This document shows positions 21,422 to 30,375 of a stretch of DNA of 64,000 nt, piece after piece. A program made the translations under genes and the position numbers. The stretch covers positions 1 through 64,000 of the forward strand of contig NZ_ANHY01000002.1 in the NCBI RefSeq assembly GCF_000315795.1, in the 5' to 3' direction. Source of the stretch: Caenispirillum salinarum AK4. GTDB lineage: Bacteria > Pseudomonadota > Alphaproteobacteria > Rhodospirillales > Rhodospirillaceae. The first letter of the stretch is position 1, and each line of letters opens with the position of its first letter. The notes beneath the pieces are model-generated. The model was not told the DNA's origin. It worked only from the letters and a program-made list of their open reading frames with translations, and did not search any database.

Positions 21422-21612
21422 GAACAATGCCTCTACCCCGCCGGCGCCGCGCCGTCCAGGGTCACCGTTTCGTCTTTCGTCCAGGTATGCACGGAGGGCA
21501 TGGCCGACGGTATCGGGCCGCTGGTATTGGTTCTTTTCAGCCCCCAAACTTTGTGCTGGAATTGGCCTTAATCAAAAGGCGAGGCCATTGCCTCCGAGGG
21601 AGTACTGCGTCC

Positions 21613-23664
21613 ATGTCGTTCCTGTCCAACGCCCCCATCCGCGCGCGCATCGCGGCCGTGATCGCCGCACCCGTCATCGGCCTGATGATTTTCGCCGGCC
21701 TGTCCATCGTGGAGCGCGCCGGCGACTGGCGCCGCATGGAAAGCATGGCCCAGGTGGTCATGCTGGCGCCCGACGTCTCGCAGGTGATCCACGAGTTGCA
21801 GAAGGAGCGCGGCGCGTCGGCAGGGTACATCGGTTCAAAGGGCGAGGCCTTCGCCGACCAGCTGCCCGACCGCCGCAAGGACACCGACGTCGCCATCGCG
21901 ACCCTGCGCCAGCGGCTGGCGGCTTCGGGCTATGGTGACGACGCCTCCACGGCCGGCATCCGCTCGGCGCTGGACGGGCTGGAGTCGCTGGCCAGGACCC
22001 GGCGGGGCGTGTCCGACCTGACCCTCGCCGTCGGCGACATGGCCGGCTTCTACACCGGCGCCATCCGCACCTTCATCGACAGCGTGGAGGCCATGGCCGC
22101 CAGCGACACGGGCGATGTCGGCCTGACCCACGACCTGACGGCCTATGTGGCGCTGATCCAGGCCAAGGAGCGCGCGGGCCTGGAGCGTGCCATGGGCGCC
22201 AACGGTTTCGGCGCCGGCGCCTTCAAGCCGGCCATCCACCAGAAGCTGCTGGACCTGATCGGCCAGGAGGATGCGTTCTTCTCCACCTTCCGCACCTTCG
22301 CGGAAGCCGACGACGTTTCGGCGCTGGAGGACGTGCTGCAGGGCGAGGCCTCCAAGGCCGTGTCCGCCATGCGCGCCGAGGCCAACGCCATGGTCTATGA
22401 CGGTGCCGCGGCCGCCACGACGGGCCCGCAGTGGTTCGAGACGATCACGCGGAAGATCGACGGCCTGAAGCAGGTCGAGGACGGCACGGCGGCCGAAATC
22501 ACCGCTGAACTGACCGCCCTGCGCGACGGCGCCCGCAACGGCCTGATCGTCACCGCCCTGGTCGCCCTGGCCCTGGTGGCGGCGGCGGTGGTGCTGGGGC
22601 TGGCCATCGCGCGCAGCATCACGCGCCCCGTCGCATCGCTGACCGGCACCATGGGCGAACTGGCCGAGGGCGACCTGTCGGTCCACGTCGCGGGCACCGA
22701 GCGCGGCGACGAGATCGGCGAGATGTCGCGCACGCTGGAGGTCTTCCGCCAGCACATGAACGACAACGCCGCCATGCAGGAGGAGCGCGAGAAGGAAAAC
22801 GCCGCGCGTCTGGCCCGTGCCGAAAAGCTGAAGGCGCTGACCGAAGGCTTCGACCGCGACGTCACCGGCCTGCTGGAAACCGTCGGCGCCGCCTGCCAGT
22901 CGCTGAACACCACCGCCGGCGACATGAGCCGCCTGGCCGGCGACACCACGCAGCGCTCCACCTCCGTCGCCAGCGCGTCGGAGGAAGCGGCGAGCAACGT
23001 CGACGCCGTGGCGGCGGCGGCCGAGGAACTGTCGGCGGCCATCCGCGAGATCGGCAGCCAGGCCCAGACGTCGGCCGACGTCGCCCGCGAGGCCGCCGAA
23101 AAGGCGCAGATCGCCGACGAGACGGTGGCCGGGCTCGCCAAGGCCGCCGACCGCATCGGCGAGATCGTCGACCTGATCACCGACATCGCCGACCAGACCA
23201 ACCTGCTGGCGCTGAACGCCACCATCGAGGCCGCCCGCGCGGGCGATGCCGGCAAGGGCTTCGCGGTGGTCGCCAACGAGGTGAAGACCCTGGCCTCCCA
23301 GACCGCCAAGGCGACGGAAGACATCCGCACCCAGATCGGCGGCGTCCAGACCGAAACCCGCAAGGCCGAAGCCGCGATCCAGGACATCGTCGGCATCATC
23401 CAGCGCGTGAACGAGGTGGCCTCCGCCATCGCCGGAGCGGTGGAGGAGCAGAACGCCGCGACCTCGGAAATCTCGGGCAACATCCATCAGGCGGCGACGG
23501 GCACCCAGTCCGTCAACAGCGACATCCACGCCGTCAGCCGCGCCGCCGAACAGGTGGGCGAGGCGGCCGAGACGGTGCGCGGCGGGACGGATTCGCTGGG
23601 CAGCGAGGCCGACCGCCTGCGGAGCCTGGTGCGCGACTTCCTGACGGGGGTGCAGGCGGCTTGA
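21613..23664 (+). CDS. Methyl-accepting chemotaxis protein with NIT sensor domain
   Basis: This 683-residue membrane chemoreceptor has a TM helix at about 13-30. A large periplasmic all-helical domain begins [18 protein letters not shown], the hallmark of NIT (nitrate/nitrite-sensing) domains, where the QxERG segment is diagnostic. A second TM helix ([21 protein letters not shown], about 316-335) leads to HAMP ([20 protein letters not shown]). The signalling hairpin carries the conserved tip [21 protein letters not shown]. It should pass a nitrogen-oxyanion or similar signal to CheA. GAGGGAG precedes the ATG. No che genes are nearby. Confidence 0.93.
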   Translation: MSFLSNAPIRARIAAVIAAPVIGLMIFAGLSIVERAGDWRRMESMAQVVMLAPDVSQVIHELQKERGASAGYIGSKGEAFADQLPDRRKDTDVAIATLRQRLAASGYGDDASTAGIRSALDGLESLARTRRGVSDLTLAVGDMAGFYTGAIRTFIDSVEAMAASDTGDVGLTHDLTAYVALIQAKERAGLERAMGANGFGAGAFKPAIHQKLLDLIGQEDAFFSTFRTFAEADDVSALEDVLQGEASKAVSAMRAEANAMVYDGAAAATTGPQWFETITRKIDGLKQVEDGTAAEITAELTALRDGARNGLIVTALVALALVAAAVVLGLAIARSITRPVASLTGTMGELAEGDLSVHVAGTERGDEIGEMSRTLEVFRQHMNDNAAMQEEREKENAARLARAEKLKALTEGFDRDVTGLLETVGAACQSLNTTAGDMSRLAGDTTQRSTSVASASEEAASNVDAVAAAAEELSAAIREIGSQAQTSADVAREAAEKAQIADETVAGLAKAADRIGEIVDLITDIADQTNLLALNATIEAARAGDAGKGFAVVANEVKTLASQTAKATEDIRTQIGGVQTETRKAEAAIQDIVGIIQRVNEVASAIAGAVEEQNAATSEISGNIHQAATGTQSVNSDIHAVSRAAEQVGEAAETVRGGTDSLGSEADRLRSLVRDFLTGVQAA

Positions 23665-23722
23665 CGGGGCGTGGGCTTGGTGGCCGGCAGCGGTTTGGCG
23701 AGGCCACCAAGCATCCCTGACA

Positions 23723-23941
23723 TCAGACCGAGCAGGGACGGCCGTAATCCCGGAAGAAAGCGCAGAAGTCGCTCCATGACATCTCGTAGTAGTTCACGCT
23801 GTGGCCAGGGGGCCAGAACTGCACGTTGCCCTTGCTTGCAAGAAGGGTTCCTTGGAGCGAGTCGTCGACGTAGATTTTGATCGCGGCGTCGCTGTTAAGA
23901 AGTTCAACGCTCGGCAAGGTGAGTTGGATAGAGTGAGCCAC
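23723..23941 (-). CDS. Small protein of unknown function, low-GC
   Basis: The product is 72 residues starting at GTG behind a strong AGAAGGAAG site, reading MAHSIQLTLPSVELL. It looks like a compact beta-rich fold: IKIYVDDSLQGTLLASKGNVQF, then WPPGHSVNYYEMSWSDFCAFF and a G-R-P end. The W-P-x-G...SW..F pattern recalls small hypothetical proteins in alphaproteobacteria, but I cannot assign a family. Its base composition is visibly poorer in GC than its neighbours. The upstream 80 bases are AT-rich and hold a promoter and palindromes, so transfer or an accessory role is plausible. Confidence 0.7.
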   Translation of the reverse strand: MAHSIQLTLPSVELLNSDAAIKIYVDDSLQGTLLASKGNVQFWPPGHSVNYYEMSWSDFCAFFRDYGRPCSV

Positions 23942-23975
23942 GATATCTTCCTTCTCTAAAAAGGTTGCCCGCTAG

Positions 23976-24016
23976 GGTTGCGCGCAACCTTTATAATAAC
24001 TGAAGATAATCGTCAA
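23976..24016 (-). promoter_or_regulatory. Promoter and palindromic operator of the small low-GC gene
   Basis: On the minus strand TTGACG (24016-24011), a 15-base spacer and TATAAA (23995-23990) are followed at the expected start point by the perfect 14-bp palindrome GGTTGCGCGCAACC (23976-23989). A further GCAACCTTTTT copy lies around 23959-23968, so half-sites of the same word occur three times. Such an arrangement is typical of repressor binding over the transcription start. Confidence 0.55.
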
Positions 24017-24063
24017 TAGTCACCTGTCGTCGCTATCCCCGCACCACGCCAGCCACTGACGCG

Positions 24064-24528
24064 CTACCGCGCCAGCACGTCCAGCACCCCTTGCAGGATG
24101 AACGCCGCCGCCGCCGCGTCCACTTTCTCCGCGCGCTTCTTGCGGCTCAAGTCGAAGTCGTCGATCATCACCCGCTCCACCGCCGCCGTCGACAGGCGCT
24201 CGTCCCAGAAGGCGAGCGGCACGTCGCGGCGTTCCAGCACGTTGGCGGCGAATTGGCGGGTGGCCTGGCAGCGCTTGCCTTCCTCGCCGCTCATCTCCAC
24301 GGGCAGGCCCAGCACCAGCGCGCCGACCTCGCGCTCGTCCATGATACGGAACAGTTCCTCCACGTCCTTGGTGAACTTGGTCCGCTTGATGGTCTTCAGC
24401 GGCGTCGCGCCCATCAGCAGGGCGTCGGAGATCGCCAGGCCGATGGTCTTGGTGCCCAGGTCCAGGCCCAGGATGCGCTGACCCGTCTTGAGGTCGTGCC
24501 GCAGGTCGGCAGGGTTGCGGATCGCCAT
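24064..24528 (-). CDS. ruvX: Putative Holliday junction resolvase RuvX (YqgF)
   Basis: This 154-residue RNase H-like nuclease of the YqgF family is implicated in pre-16S rRNA 5' processing and/or junction resolution. Motifs are GLDLGTKTIGLAISD near residue 22, VLGLPVEMSGEEG, FWDERLSTAAVE and the C-terminal KVDAAAAAFILQ with the catalytic Asp. GGAAGG precedes the ATG. A longer frame upstream lacks support. It diverges from gatCAB across 100 bases that must hold both promoters. Confidence 0.93.
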   Translation of the reverse strand: MAIRNPADLRHDLKTGQRILGLDLGTKTIGLAISDALLMGATPLKTIKRTKFTKDVEELFRIMDEREVGALVLGLPVEMSGEEGKRCQATRQFAANVLERRDVPLAFWDERLSTAAVERVMIDDFDLSRKKRAEKVDAAAAAFILQGVLDVLAR

Positions 24529-24628
24529 GGTGGGTGCTACCTTCCGCGCAATCTTCCAAAACCGGCGGAATTCCGGGCTTTCGCGCCCTTGATCCGCTTT
24601 TTCCGTACAAGCCGGAGACACTTACCGC

Positions 24629-24916
24629 ATGTCGCTGGACAACACCACCGTCAGGAACATCGCGTTCCTCGCCCGCATCGACGTCCCCGAGGCGGAACTG
24701 CCGGGGCTCGCCGATGAATTGTCGGCCATCCTGGGCTTCGTCGAGCAACTGGGCGAGGTGGACACCAAGGGCGTGGAGCCCATGACAAGCGTCACCGAAA
24801 TGGCGCTGCGCTGGCGCGAGGACGCCATCACCGATGGCGGCCAGCAGGACAAGGTTCTCGCCAACGCGCCGGACGCGGTCGAGGGCTACTTCACGGTTCC
24901 CAAGGTGGTGGAATAA
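24629..24916 (+). CDS. gatC: Glutamyl/aspartyl-tRNA amidotransferase subunit C
   Basis: This 95-residue subunit wraps around and stabilises GatA in the GatCAB complex, which converts Glu-tRNA-Gln and/or Asp-tRNA-Asn to the amide forms. It begins MSLDNTTVRNIAFLARI and has the family segment LGFVEQLGEVDTKGVEPM. The gatA ATG follows three bases after its stop, so the genes are cotranscribed. Confidence 0.95.
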   Translation: MSLDNTTVRNIAFLARIDVPEAELPGLADELSAILGFVEQLGEVDTKGVEPMTSVTEMALRWREDAITDGGQQDKVLANAPDAVEGYFTVPKVVE

Positions 24917-24919
24917 GCC

Positions 24920-26401
24920 ATGAGCAAGCTGACCGACCTGACCATCACCCAGGCGCGCGAGGGGCTGACCAAGGGCGACTTCACCGCCCGCGAGCTGACC
25001 CAGGCCCACATCGACGCCATGGAGGCCCATCGCGGCCTCAACGCCTTCATCACCGAGACGCCGGACCGCGCGCTGGAGCAGGCCGATGCCGCCGACGTCG
25101 CCATCAAGTCCGGCGACGCGGGCGCCATGGCCGGCGTGCCCATCGGCATGAAGGACCTGTTCTGCACCGAGGGCGTGCTGACCACCGCCGCCTCGCACAT
25201 CCTGGACGGCTTCACGCCGCCCTATGAAAGCACGGTGTCCGCCAACCTGAAGAAGGCGGGCGCGGTGACGCTGGGCAAGACGAACCTGGACGAGTTCGCC
25301 ATGGGCTCGTCCAACGAGACCAGCTATTACGGCCCGGTCAAGAACCCCTGGAAGAAGCAGGGCGACGACGCCGACATGGTGCCGGGCGGCTCCTCCGGCG
25401 GTTCGGCGGCGGCCGTTGCCGGCCGCCTCGCCATCGCCGCGACGGGCACCGACACCGGCGGCTCCATCCGTCAGCCGGCGGCGTTCACCGGCATCGTCGG
25501 CCTGAAGCCCACCTACGGCCGCTGCTCGCGCTACGGCATCGTGGCGTTTGCCTCCTCGCTGGACCAGGCCGGGCCCATGACCCGCACGGTGCGCGACGCC
25601 GCCATCATGCTGGGCGCCATGGCCGGCTTCGACCCCAAGGACTCGACCTCGGCCAACGTGCCGGTGCCGGACTTCGAGGCCGCGCTGACCGGCGACATTC
25701 GCGGCAAGACGGTCGGCATCCCCGCCGAGTACCGCCCCGACGGCCTGAACGCGGAAGTCCAGGCGGTGTGGGACAAGGGCGTGCAGATGCTCAAGGACGC
25801 CGGCGCCACCGTCGTCGACATCAGCCTGCCGCACACCAAGTACGCGCTGCCGACCTACTACATCGTCGCGCCGGCGGAAGCCTCGTCCAACCTCGCGCGC
25901 TATGACGGCGTGCGCTTCGGCCTGCGGGTGACGGACGGCGTGCGGTCGCTGGACGACATGTACATGAAGACCCGCGGCGAGGGCTTCGGCAAGGAAGTGC
26001 GCCGCCGCGTGCTGATCGGCACCTACGCGCTGTCGGCCGGCTACTACGACGCCTATTACCTGAAGGCCCAGAAGGTCCGGACCCTGATCGCCCAGGACTT
26101 CAAGAAGGCCTTCGAGACCTGCGACGTCATCCTGACGCCGACCGCGCCGTCCGCCGCCTTCCCCGTGGGAGCGGAGGTCGACGATCCCATCACCATGTAC
26201 CTGAACGACGTCTTCACCGTCCCCACCTCGCTGGCCGGCCTGCCGGGCCTGTCGGTGCCGGTGGACCTGGACAAGGACGGCCTGCCCATGGGCCTGCAAC
26301 TCATCGGGCGTCCGTTCGACGAAGAAACCGTGCTCCAGGTGGGCGACGTGATGGAAAAGGCCGCCGGCTTCACCCACAAGCCGGCCAGCGTGGGGGCGTG
26401 A
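24920..26401 (+). CDS. gatA: Glutamyl/aspartyl-tRNA amidotransferase subunit A
   Basis: This 493-residue amidase frees ammonia from glutamine for GatB. The Ser-cis-Ser-Lys machinery is visible: Lys in [10 protein letters not shown] (about residue 77), the Gly/Ser loop [13 protein letters not shown], and the nucleophile region [16 protein letters not shown]. Length is normal. It sits between gatC and gatB with very short spacers, so it is part of a gatCAB operon. Confidence 0.97.
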   Translation: MSKLTDLTITQAREGLTKGDFTARELTQAHIDAMEAHRGLNAFITETPDRALEQADAADVAIKSGDAGAMAGVPIGMKDLFCTEGVLTTAASHILDGFTPPYESTVSANLKKAGAVTLGKTNLDEFAMGSSNETSYYGPVKNPWKKQGDDADMVPGGSSGGSAAAVAGRLAIAATGTDTGGSIRQPAAFTGIVGLKPTYGRCSRYGIVAFASSLDQAGPMTRTVRDAAIMLGAMAGFDPKDSTSANVPVPDFEAALTGDIRGKTVGIPAEYRPDGLNAEVQAVWDKGVQMLKDAGATVVDISLPHTKYALPTYYIVAPAEASSNLARYDGVRFGLRVTDGVRSLDDMYMKTRGEGFGKEVRRRVLIGTYALSAGYYDAYYLKAQKVRTLIAQDFKKAFETCDVILTPTAPSAAFPVGAEVDDPITMYLNDVFTVPTSLAGLPGLSVPVDLDKDGLPMGLQLIGRPFDEETVLQVGDVMEKAAGFTHKPASVGA

Positions 26402-26406
26402 GAGAT

Positions 26407-27861
26407 ATGAGCTACGTCATTCAGGGCGAAACGGGCGACTGGGAAGTCGTGATCGGGCTGGAGGTCCACGCCCAGGTCATCTCCGAGGCCAAGCTGTTCT
26501 CCGGCGCCTCCACCAAGTTCGGCGCCGAGCCCAACGACCAGGTGAGCTTCGTCGACGCGGGCTTCCCCGGCATGCTGCCGGTCATCAACGAAAAGGCCGT
26601 GGAGCAGGCCGTGCGCACGGGTCTCGGCCTCAAGGCCCAGATCAACCACCGCAGCGTGTTCGCGCGCAAGAACTACTTCTACGCCGACCTGCCGCAGGGC
26701 TACCAGATCAGCCAGTACGAGCTGCCCATCGTCGGCCACGGCACCATCATCCTGGACATGCCCGACGGCTCCACCCGCGAGGTCGGCATCGAGCGTCTGC
26801 ACCTGGAGCAGGACGCCGGCAAGTCCATGCACGACCAGCACCCGGCGAAGACCTTCGTGGACCTGAACCGCTCGGGCGTCGCGCTGATGGAGATCGTCTC
26901 CAAGCCCGACATGCGGACCCCGGAAGAGGCCGGTGCCTACCTGCGCAAACTGCGCGCCATCCTGCGGTACCTTGGCACGTGTGACGGCAACATGGAGGAA
27001 GGCTCCATGCGCTGCGACGTGAACGTCAGCGTGCGCCGTCCGGACGAGGGCTTCCGCACCCGCTGCGAGATCAAGAACGTCAACTCGGTGCGCTTCGTCA
27101 TGCAGGCCATCGAGTACGAGGCCAAGCGCCACGTCGAGGTCTATGAAAGCGGCGGCAAGATCGAGCAGGAAACCCGCCTGTTCGACCCGTCCAAGGGCGA
27201 GACGCGGTCCCTGCGCACCAAGGAAAACGCGCACGACTACCGCTACTTCCCGGACCCCGACCTGCTGCCGCTGGAGTTCGACGACGCCTTCGTGGACGGC
27301 ATCCGCGCCACCCTGCCGGAACTGCCGGACGAGAAGAAGCAGCGCTTCATCTCCGACTACGGCCTGTCGCCCTATGACGCCACCGTCCTGGTGTTCGACA
27401 AGGAAAGTGCCGCCTACTTCGAGCAGGTGGCCGAGGGCCGCGACGGCAAGGCGGCGGCCAACTGGGTCACCACCAACCTGTTCGGCGCGCTGAACAAGCT
27501 GGGCAAGGACATCGGCGAGAGCCCGGTCTCGGCCAAGCAGCTGGGCCAGCTCATCGACCTGATCTCCGACGGCACGCTGTCCGGCCGCCTCGCGAAGGAA
27601 GTGTTCGAGATCATGATCGAGACGGGCGACGACCCCGCCAAGATCGTGGACGAGCGCGGCATGAAGCAGGTGACCGACACGGGTGCGATTGAAAAGGCCG
27701 TGGACGAGGTCATCGCCGCCAACCCGGACAAGGTGGCTGAGGTTCAGGGCGGCAAGGAAAAGCTGCTGGGCTGGTTCACGGGTCAGGTGATGAAGGCGAC
27801 CCAGGGCAAGGCCAACCCGCAGGCCGTGAACGACGTGCTGAAGAAGAAGATCCTGGGCTGA
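26407..27861 (+). CDS. gatB: Glutamyl/aspartyl-tRNA amidotransferase subunit B
   Basis: This 484-residue kinase/transferase subunit phosphorylates the misacylated tRNA and accepts ammonia from GatA. It shows GLEVHAQV at the N-terminus, the signature [38 protein letters not shown] and the YqeY-like tRNA-binding tail ([19 protein letters not shown]). ATG at 26407 lies five bases after the gatA stop. A GTG at 26398 would overlap gatA. A terminator follows 38 bases later and closes the operon. Confidence 0.97.
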   Translation: MSYVIQGETGDWEVVIGLEVHAQVISEAKLFSGASTKFGAEPNDQVSFVDAGFPGMLPVINEKAVEQAVRTGLGLKAQINHRSVFARKNYFYADLPQGYQISQYELPIVGHGTIILDMPDGSTREVGIERLHLEQDAGKSMHDQHPAKTFVDLNRSGVALMEIVSKPDMRTPEEAGAYLRKLRAILRYLGTCDGNMEEGSMRCDVNVSVRRPDEGFRTRCEIKNVNSVRFVMQAIEYEAKRHVEVYESGGKIEQETRLFDPSKGETRSLRTKENAHDYRYFPDPDLLPLEFDDAFVDGIRATLPELPDEKKQRFISDYGLSPYDATVLVFDKESAAYFEQVAEGRDGKAAANWVTTNLFGALNKLGKDIGESPVSAKQLGQLIDLISDGTLSGRLAKEVFEIMIETGDDPAKIVDERGMKQVTDTGAIEKAVDEVIAANPDKVAEVQGGKEKLLGWFTGQVMKATQGKANPQAVNDVLKKKILG

Positions 27862-27898
27862 CGCGGGGCTTTCTGCGTATCACGCCCTGGTGAGGGGA

Positions 27899-27931
27899 AA
27901 ACGGCCGCCCTGGCGACGGGGCGGCCGTTTC
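27899..27931 (+). terminator. Intrinsic terminator of gatCAB
   Basis: CGGCCGCCC and GGGCGGCCG form a 9-bp perfect stem around an 8-base loop, flanked by AAAA and TTT. Confidence 0.85.
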
Positions 27932-28097
27932 TGTATCCGCTATACAACTGGAGCGCGTGACTGAGGCGCGTGCCTCGGCTAAGCTCTGCGGCGGCTGGCA
28001 GGAAGCAGATGCCGCGAAGCAGGCCCGCGGATGGCCGGGACGATGGGCGCCCCGGCCGACGGCAGATCGCCTCTGTCAGTTTTCGGAGGATGCTGGA

Positions 28098-28184
28098 ATG
28101 CCAAAATTCCGCGTCAGTCTGGAAGTGCGATGGGACCCGAACGATGGCCTGCTAATCCGCCTTCGGGCCCACATCGACACCTAG
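28098..28184 (+). CDS. Possible 28-residue small protein
   Basis: A short frame begins MPKFRVSLEVRWDPNDGLL and ends RLRAHIDT. It is preceded by GGAGG seven bases before the ATG and followed by a GC-rich hairpin (CCGGCGGAAGCCGG near 28199). The alternating hydrophobic pattern would suit a beta-hairpin. No family is recognised, and the frame could be fortuitous. It is the only coding candidate in the roughly 490 bases between gatB and the next permease gene. Confidence 0.35.
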   Translation: MPKFRVSLEVRWDPNDGLLIRLRAHIDT

Positions 28185-28353
28185 ACAAAAGGGCGGGCCG
28201 GCGGAAGCCGGTCCGTCCACTCCGAAACCCAATATACGCCCGCCCGCGCCACCTTTCAACGCGGCGCCGGAGTCGCCTGCGCGATAATCCGCAACAGGTG
28301 AGGCGCCGGCACACGCTTTCGTCGCCGGCGTGCCGCGGATGCCGCGCCGGTCC
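28185..28353. other. GC-rich intergenic region with hairpins
   Basis: Nothing coding is seen. It contains the hairpin near 28199-28212 and further GC-rich inverted words (GGCGCCGG, GCCGGCG) close to the end of the minus-strand permease gene, which may include that gene's terminator, though no clear T-run is present. Confidence 0.4.
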
Positions 28354-29289
28354 TCACACGGCGATCACCCCCGCCGCCAGGGCCAGCGGCAGCAGGACGC
28401 AGGCGGCGACCGTCTGGCTGGCGATGAGGCTTGCCATCAGGCCATGGTCGCCGCCCAGTTGCCGTGCCAGCACGTAGGCCGAGGGCGCCGTCGGCATGGC
28501 CTGCAGCAACACGATCACCGCCGTCGTCAGCGGGTCGAGGCCAAGAACGGCACACAGCGCCAGGGACACCCCCGGCAGCAGGGCGAACTTCACCAGCGCC
28601 GTCGCCGTGAACGGCGCGGCCGGCGGCAGATGGGCGGTTTCCAGACGGGCAAGCGCCGCGCCGACCGCCATCACGCCCAGCGGCAGGGCGGCGGCGCCGA
28701 GTGCGTCGGCGAGGCCGTCCAGCCCCACCGGCAAGCCGAGCCCCAGCCCCTGCATGGCCAGGCCCAGGCCGGCGGCGATCAGCAGAGGGTTGCGGATGAG
28801 CTGGCGGAAAACGGCTGCCACTTTGGGGCCGCCGTCGTGCAGGCAGAGCGCAAAGGCGCTGACGCACAGCACGTTGATGGTCGCCACCATGATGCCCACC
28901 ACCAGTGCGGCCACCTCCAGCCCCGCAGGCCCGTAGAGCGGCGCCACCAGGGCGAGGCCGATGTAGGTGTTGAACCGCAGGCCGCCTTGGACGACGGATG
29001 TGAACACCGCGCCCGCCGGGTGCCACACCAGCCGAAGGAGCGCCAGCGCGGCGGCCGCGATCAGCAGTGCTCCGACGACGGCGAGAGCGATGCGGCCGGC
29101 CGGCAGCGTACCGGCTTCCAGCCCCGCCAGCTTGCCGACCAGAAGGGCGGGCATGAGCAGGTAGTAGGTCAGTCGCTCCGCCTGCGTCCAGAACCCGTCC
29201 TGCACCAGGCCCCTTCGCCGGCTGAAGAAGCCGATGGCGAGCAGTCCCAGCACGGGCACGAACGCGTTGAGCAGTGTGGCAAGCGGCAT
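28354..29289 (-). CDS. AEC-family permease, second copy
   Basis: This 311-residue membrane protein is a paralogue of the permease at 20462-21421. It shares the opening (MPLATLLNAFVPVLGLLAIGF), the VVQGGLRFNTYIGLAL segment and PSAYVLARQLGGDHG near the end, with about ten predicted helices. The transported solute is unknown. No strong ribosome site is seen, and the start is chosen because it puts the first helix at the N-terminus, as in the family. Confidence 0.88.
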   Translation of the reverse strand: MPLATLLNAFVPVLGLLAIGFFSRRRGLVQDGFWTQAERLTYYLLMPALLVGKLAGLEAGTLPAGRIALAVVGALLIAAAALALLRLVWHPAGAVFTSVVQGGLRFNTYIGLALVAPLYGPAGLEVAALVVGIMVATINVLCVSAFALCLHDGGPKVAAVFRQLIRNPLLIAAGLGLAMQGLGLGLPVGLDGLADALGAAALPLGVMAVGAALARLETAHLPPAAPFTATALVKFALLPGVSLALCAVLGLDPLTTAVIVLLQAMPTAPSAYVLARQLGGDHGLMASLIASQTVAACVLLPLALAAGVIAV

Positions 29290-29452
29290 GAAGGCCCCAT
29301 GGTTCCGGTCTCCGGCCGGACCATCGGGCCGGAAAGCGGCGGAGCATACTGCCGCGGCGGAACGCGCACCACGGCCATTCTCAACCTGTCCGGGCGGACA
29401 CGGCAAAGGGCCGCGGCCCGGCGGGCGGCGGCCCTTTGGAAACGATGGTGGG

Positions 29453-29653
29453 TCAGCCCAGGCGCACCGGGCCTTCGATCACGCGCCCCTCTTCAAGCTG
29501 CGCGGGCTCAGGTCCGGGTTCGTCGCCCGACAGCGCCCAGAGGATCAGGGCGATGAGGGCCAGCAGGCCCAGCGCCAGGCTGACCATGAGGATGACGGCG
29601 ACGGGCTTGCCCTTGCGGCCCTGGCGGGCCTGTTCCGGTGTTTCCTCGACCAT
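29453..29653 (-). CDS. Small single-pass membrane protein
   Basis: The product is 66 residues: MVEETPEQARQGRKGKPV, one hydrophobic helix (about residues 18-42, AVILMVSLALGLLALIALIL type), then an acidic, Pro-rich periplasmic tail. GGGGAGGA precedes the ATG. The cytoplasmic motif ARQxRKGxxV recurs in the next small gene upstream, so the two are related. Function is unknown. Confidence 0.7.
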   Translation of the reverse strand: MVEETPEQARQGRKGKPVAVILMVSLALGLLALIALILWALSGDEPGPEPAQLEEGRVIEGPVRLG

Positions 29654-29763
29654 GGGTCCTCCCCGTTTGGTGCTTTGGTCATAGGGGAGTAACCCGTGAT
29701 CCTTCGGGACGGTTGCAAATGTATCCCGTTGCTCAAACCCCAGCGCGAGCCGAGCCGCCGTGA

Positions 29764-29901
29764 TCAGGGGCCGGAGACCGGCACCATCAGCGCCACGGCG
29801 GCTAGCGCGACCAGCGCCAGGGCAAGACTGGACGCCAGCACGTAGAACACGGCGCGGCCCTTGCGCGCCTGACGGGCTTCATCTGGAGCAAGCTGTCGCA
29901 T
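29764..29901 (-). CDS. Small single-pass membrane protein, paralogue
   Basis: The product is 45 residues, MRQLAPDEARQARKGRAVF, then a helix (YVLASSLALALVALAAVALM) and a short VPVSGP end. ACGGAGAG precedes the ATG. It shares the ARQxRKGxxV entry motif and helix placement with the 66-residue protein 110 bases downstream, suggesting a tandem duplication. Such tiny proteins often modulate a membrane complex, but no partner can be named. Confidence 0.6.
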   Translation of the reverse strand: MRQLAPDEARQARKGRAVFYVLASSLALALVALAAVALMVPVSGP

Positions 29902-29984
29902 GACGCTCTCCGTATTGTGGACTGTCGACAATGGTGACGTCCCTACGGAGGCAGGCGGGTCCGTGGATCGGTTTCCGGTCCGGG

Positions 29985-30191
29985 TCAGCTTCGGGCGCCG
30001 GCCCCGGCCAGGTTTGCGGGCTCGGGCGGAACGACGACGGTCACGCCGGGCAGCCCCATGGCCTCGGCGCGTTCCTGAGCGCGGGCCTCGGCATCGCCGC
30101 GGCGATGGAAGCGACCCAGGTCGCGGCCGCCGACGACGGCATACCAGAAGCCGTCGTTGCGGCTGATGACGTAGCAGGCGCTGTTCTTCAT
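29985..30191 (-). CDS. Small DUF2188-like protein
   Basis: The product is 68 residues starting MKNSACYVISRNDGFWYAV behind GGGAGGAAA. The Y-V-I-x-R-x-D-G-x-W pattern followed by an Ala/Arg helix (RRGDAEARAQERAEAMG) resembles DUF2188-type small proteins. That assignment is tentative. No function is known. Confidence 0.6.
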   Translation of the reverse strand: MKNSACYVISRNDGFWYAVVGGRDLGRFHRRGDAEARAQERAEAMGLPGVTVVVPPEPANLAGAGARS

Positions 30192-30375
30192 GGCCGCTTT
30201 CCTCCCTGCGATTTCTGATGCCCTGTCCGCCCTTCCGTCATAGGCCCGCCGGGCACTGCCAGGCAAACGGGCAGAGGCATGCCGGGAACGGACCGGACCG
30301 GTACTCGGACGCCTTTCGGCTCGGCGTTGGATACGAAAGTCTCAAACGGCCCTTCGAGGTCCCTGAAAAAATCAA

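Noticed and set aside
20462-29289. Two AEC permeases as ends of a mobile segment
   Set aside because: The paralogues are diverged, lie in ordinary housekeeping context (gatCAB, ruvX) and have no terminal repeats.
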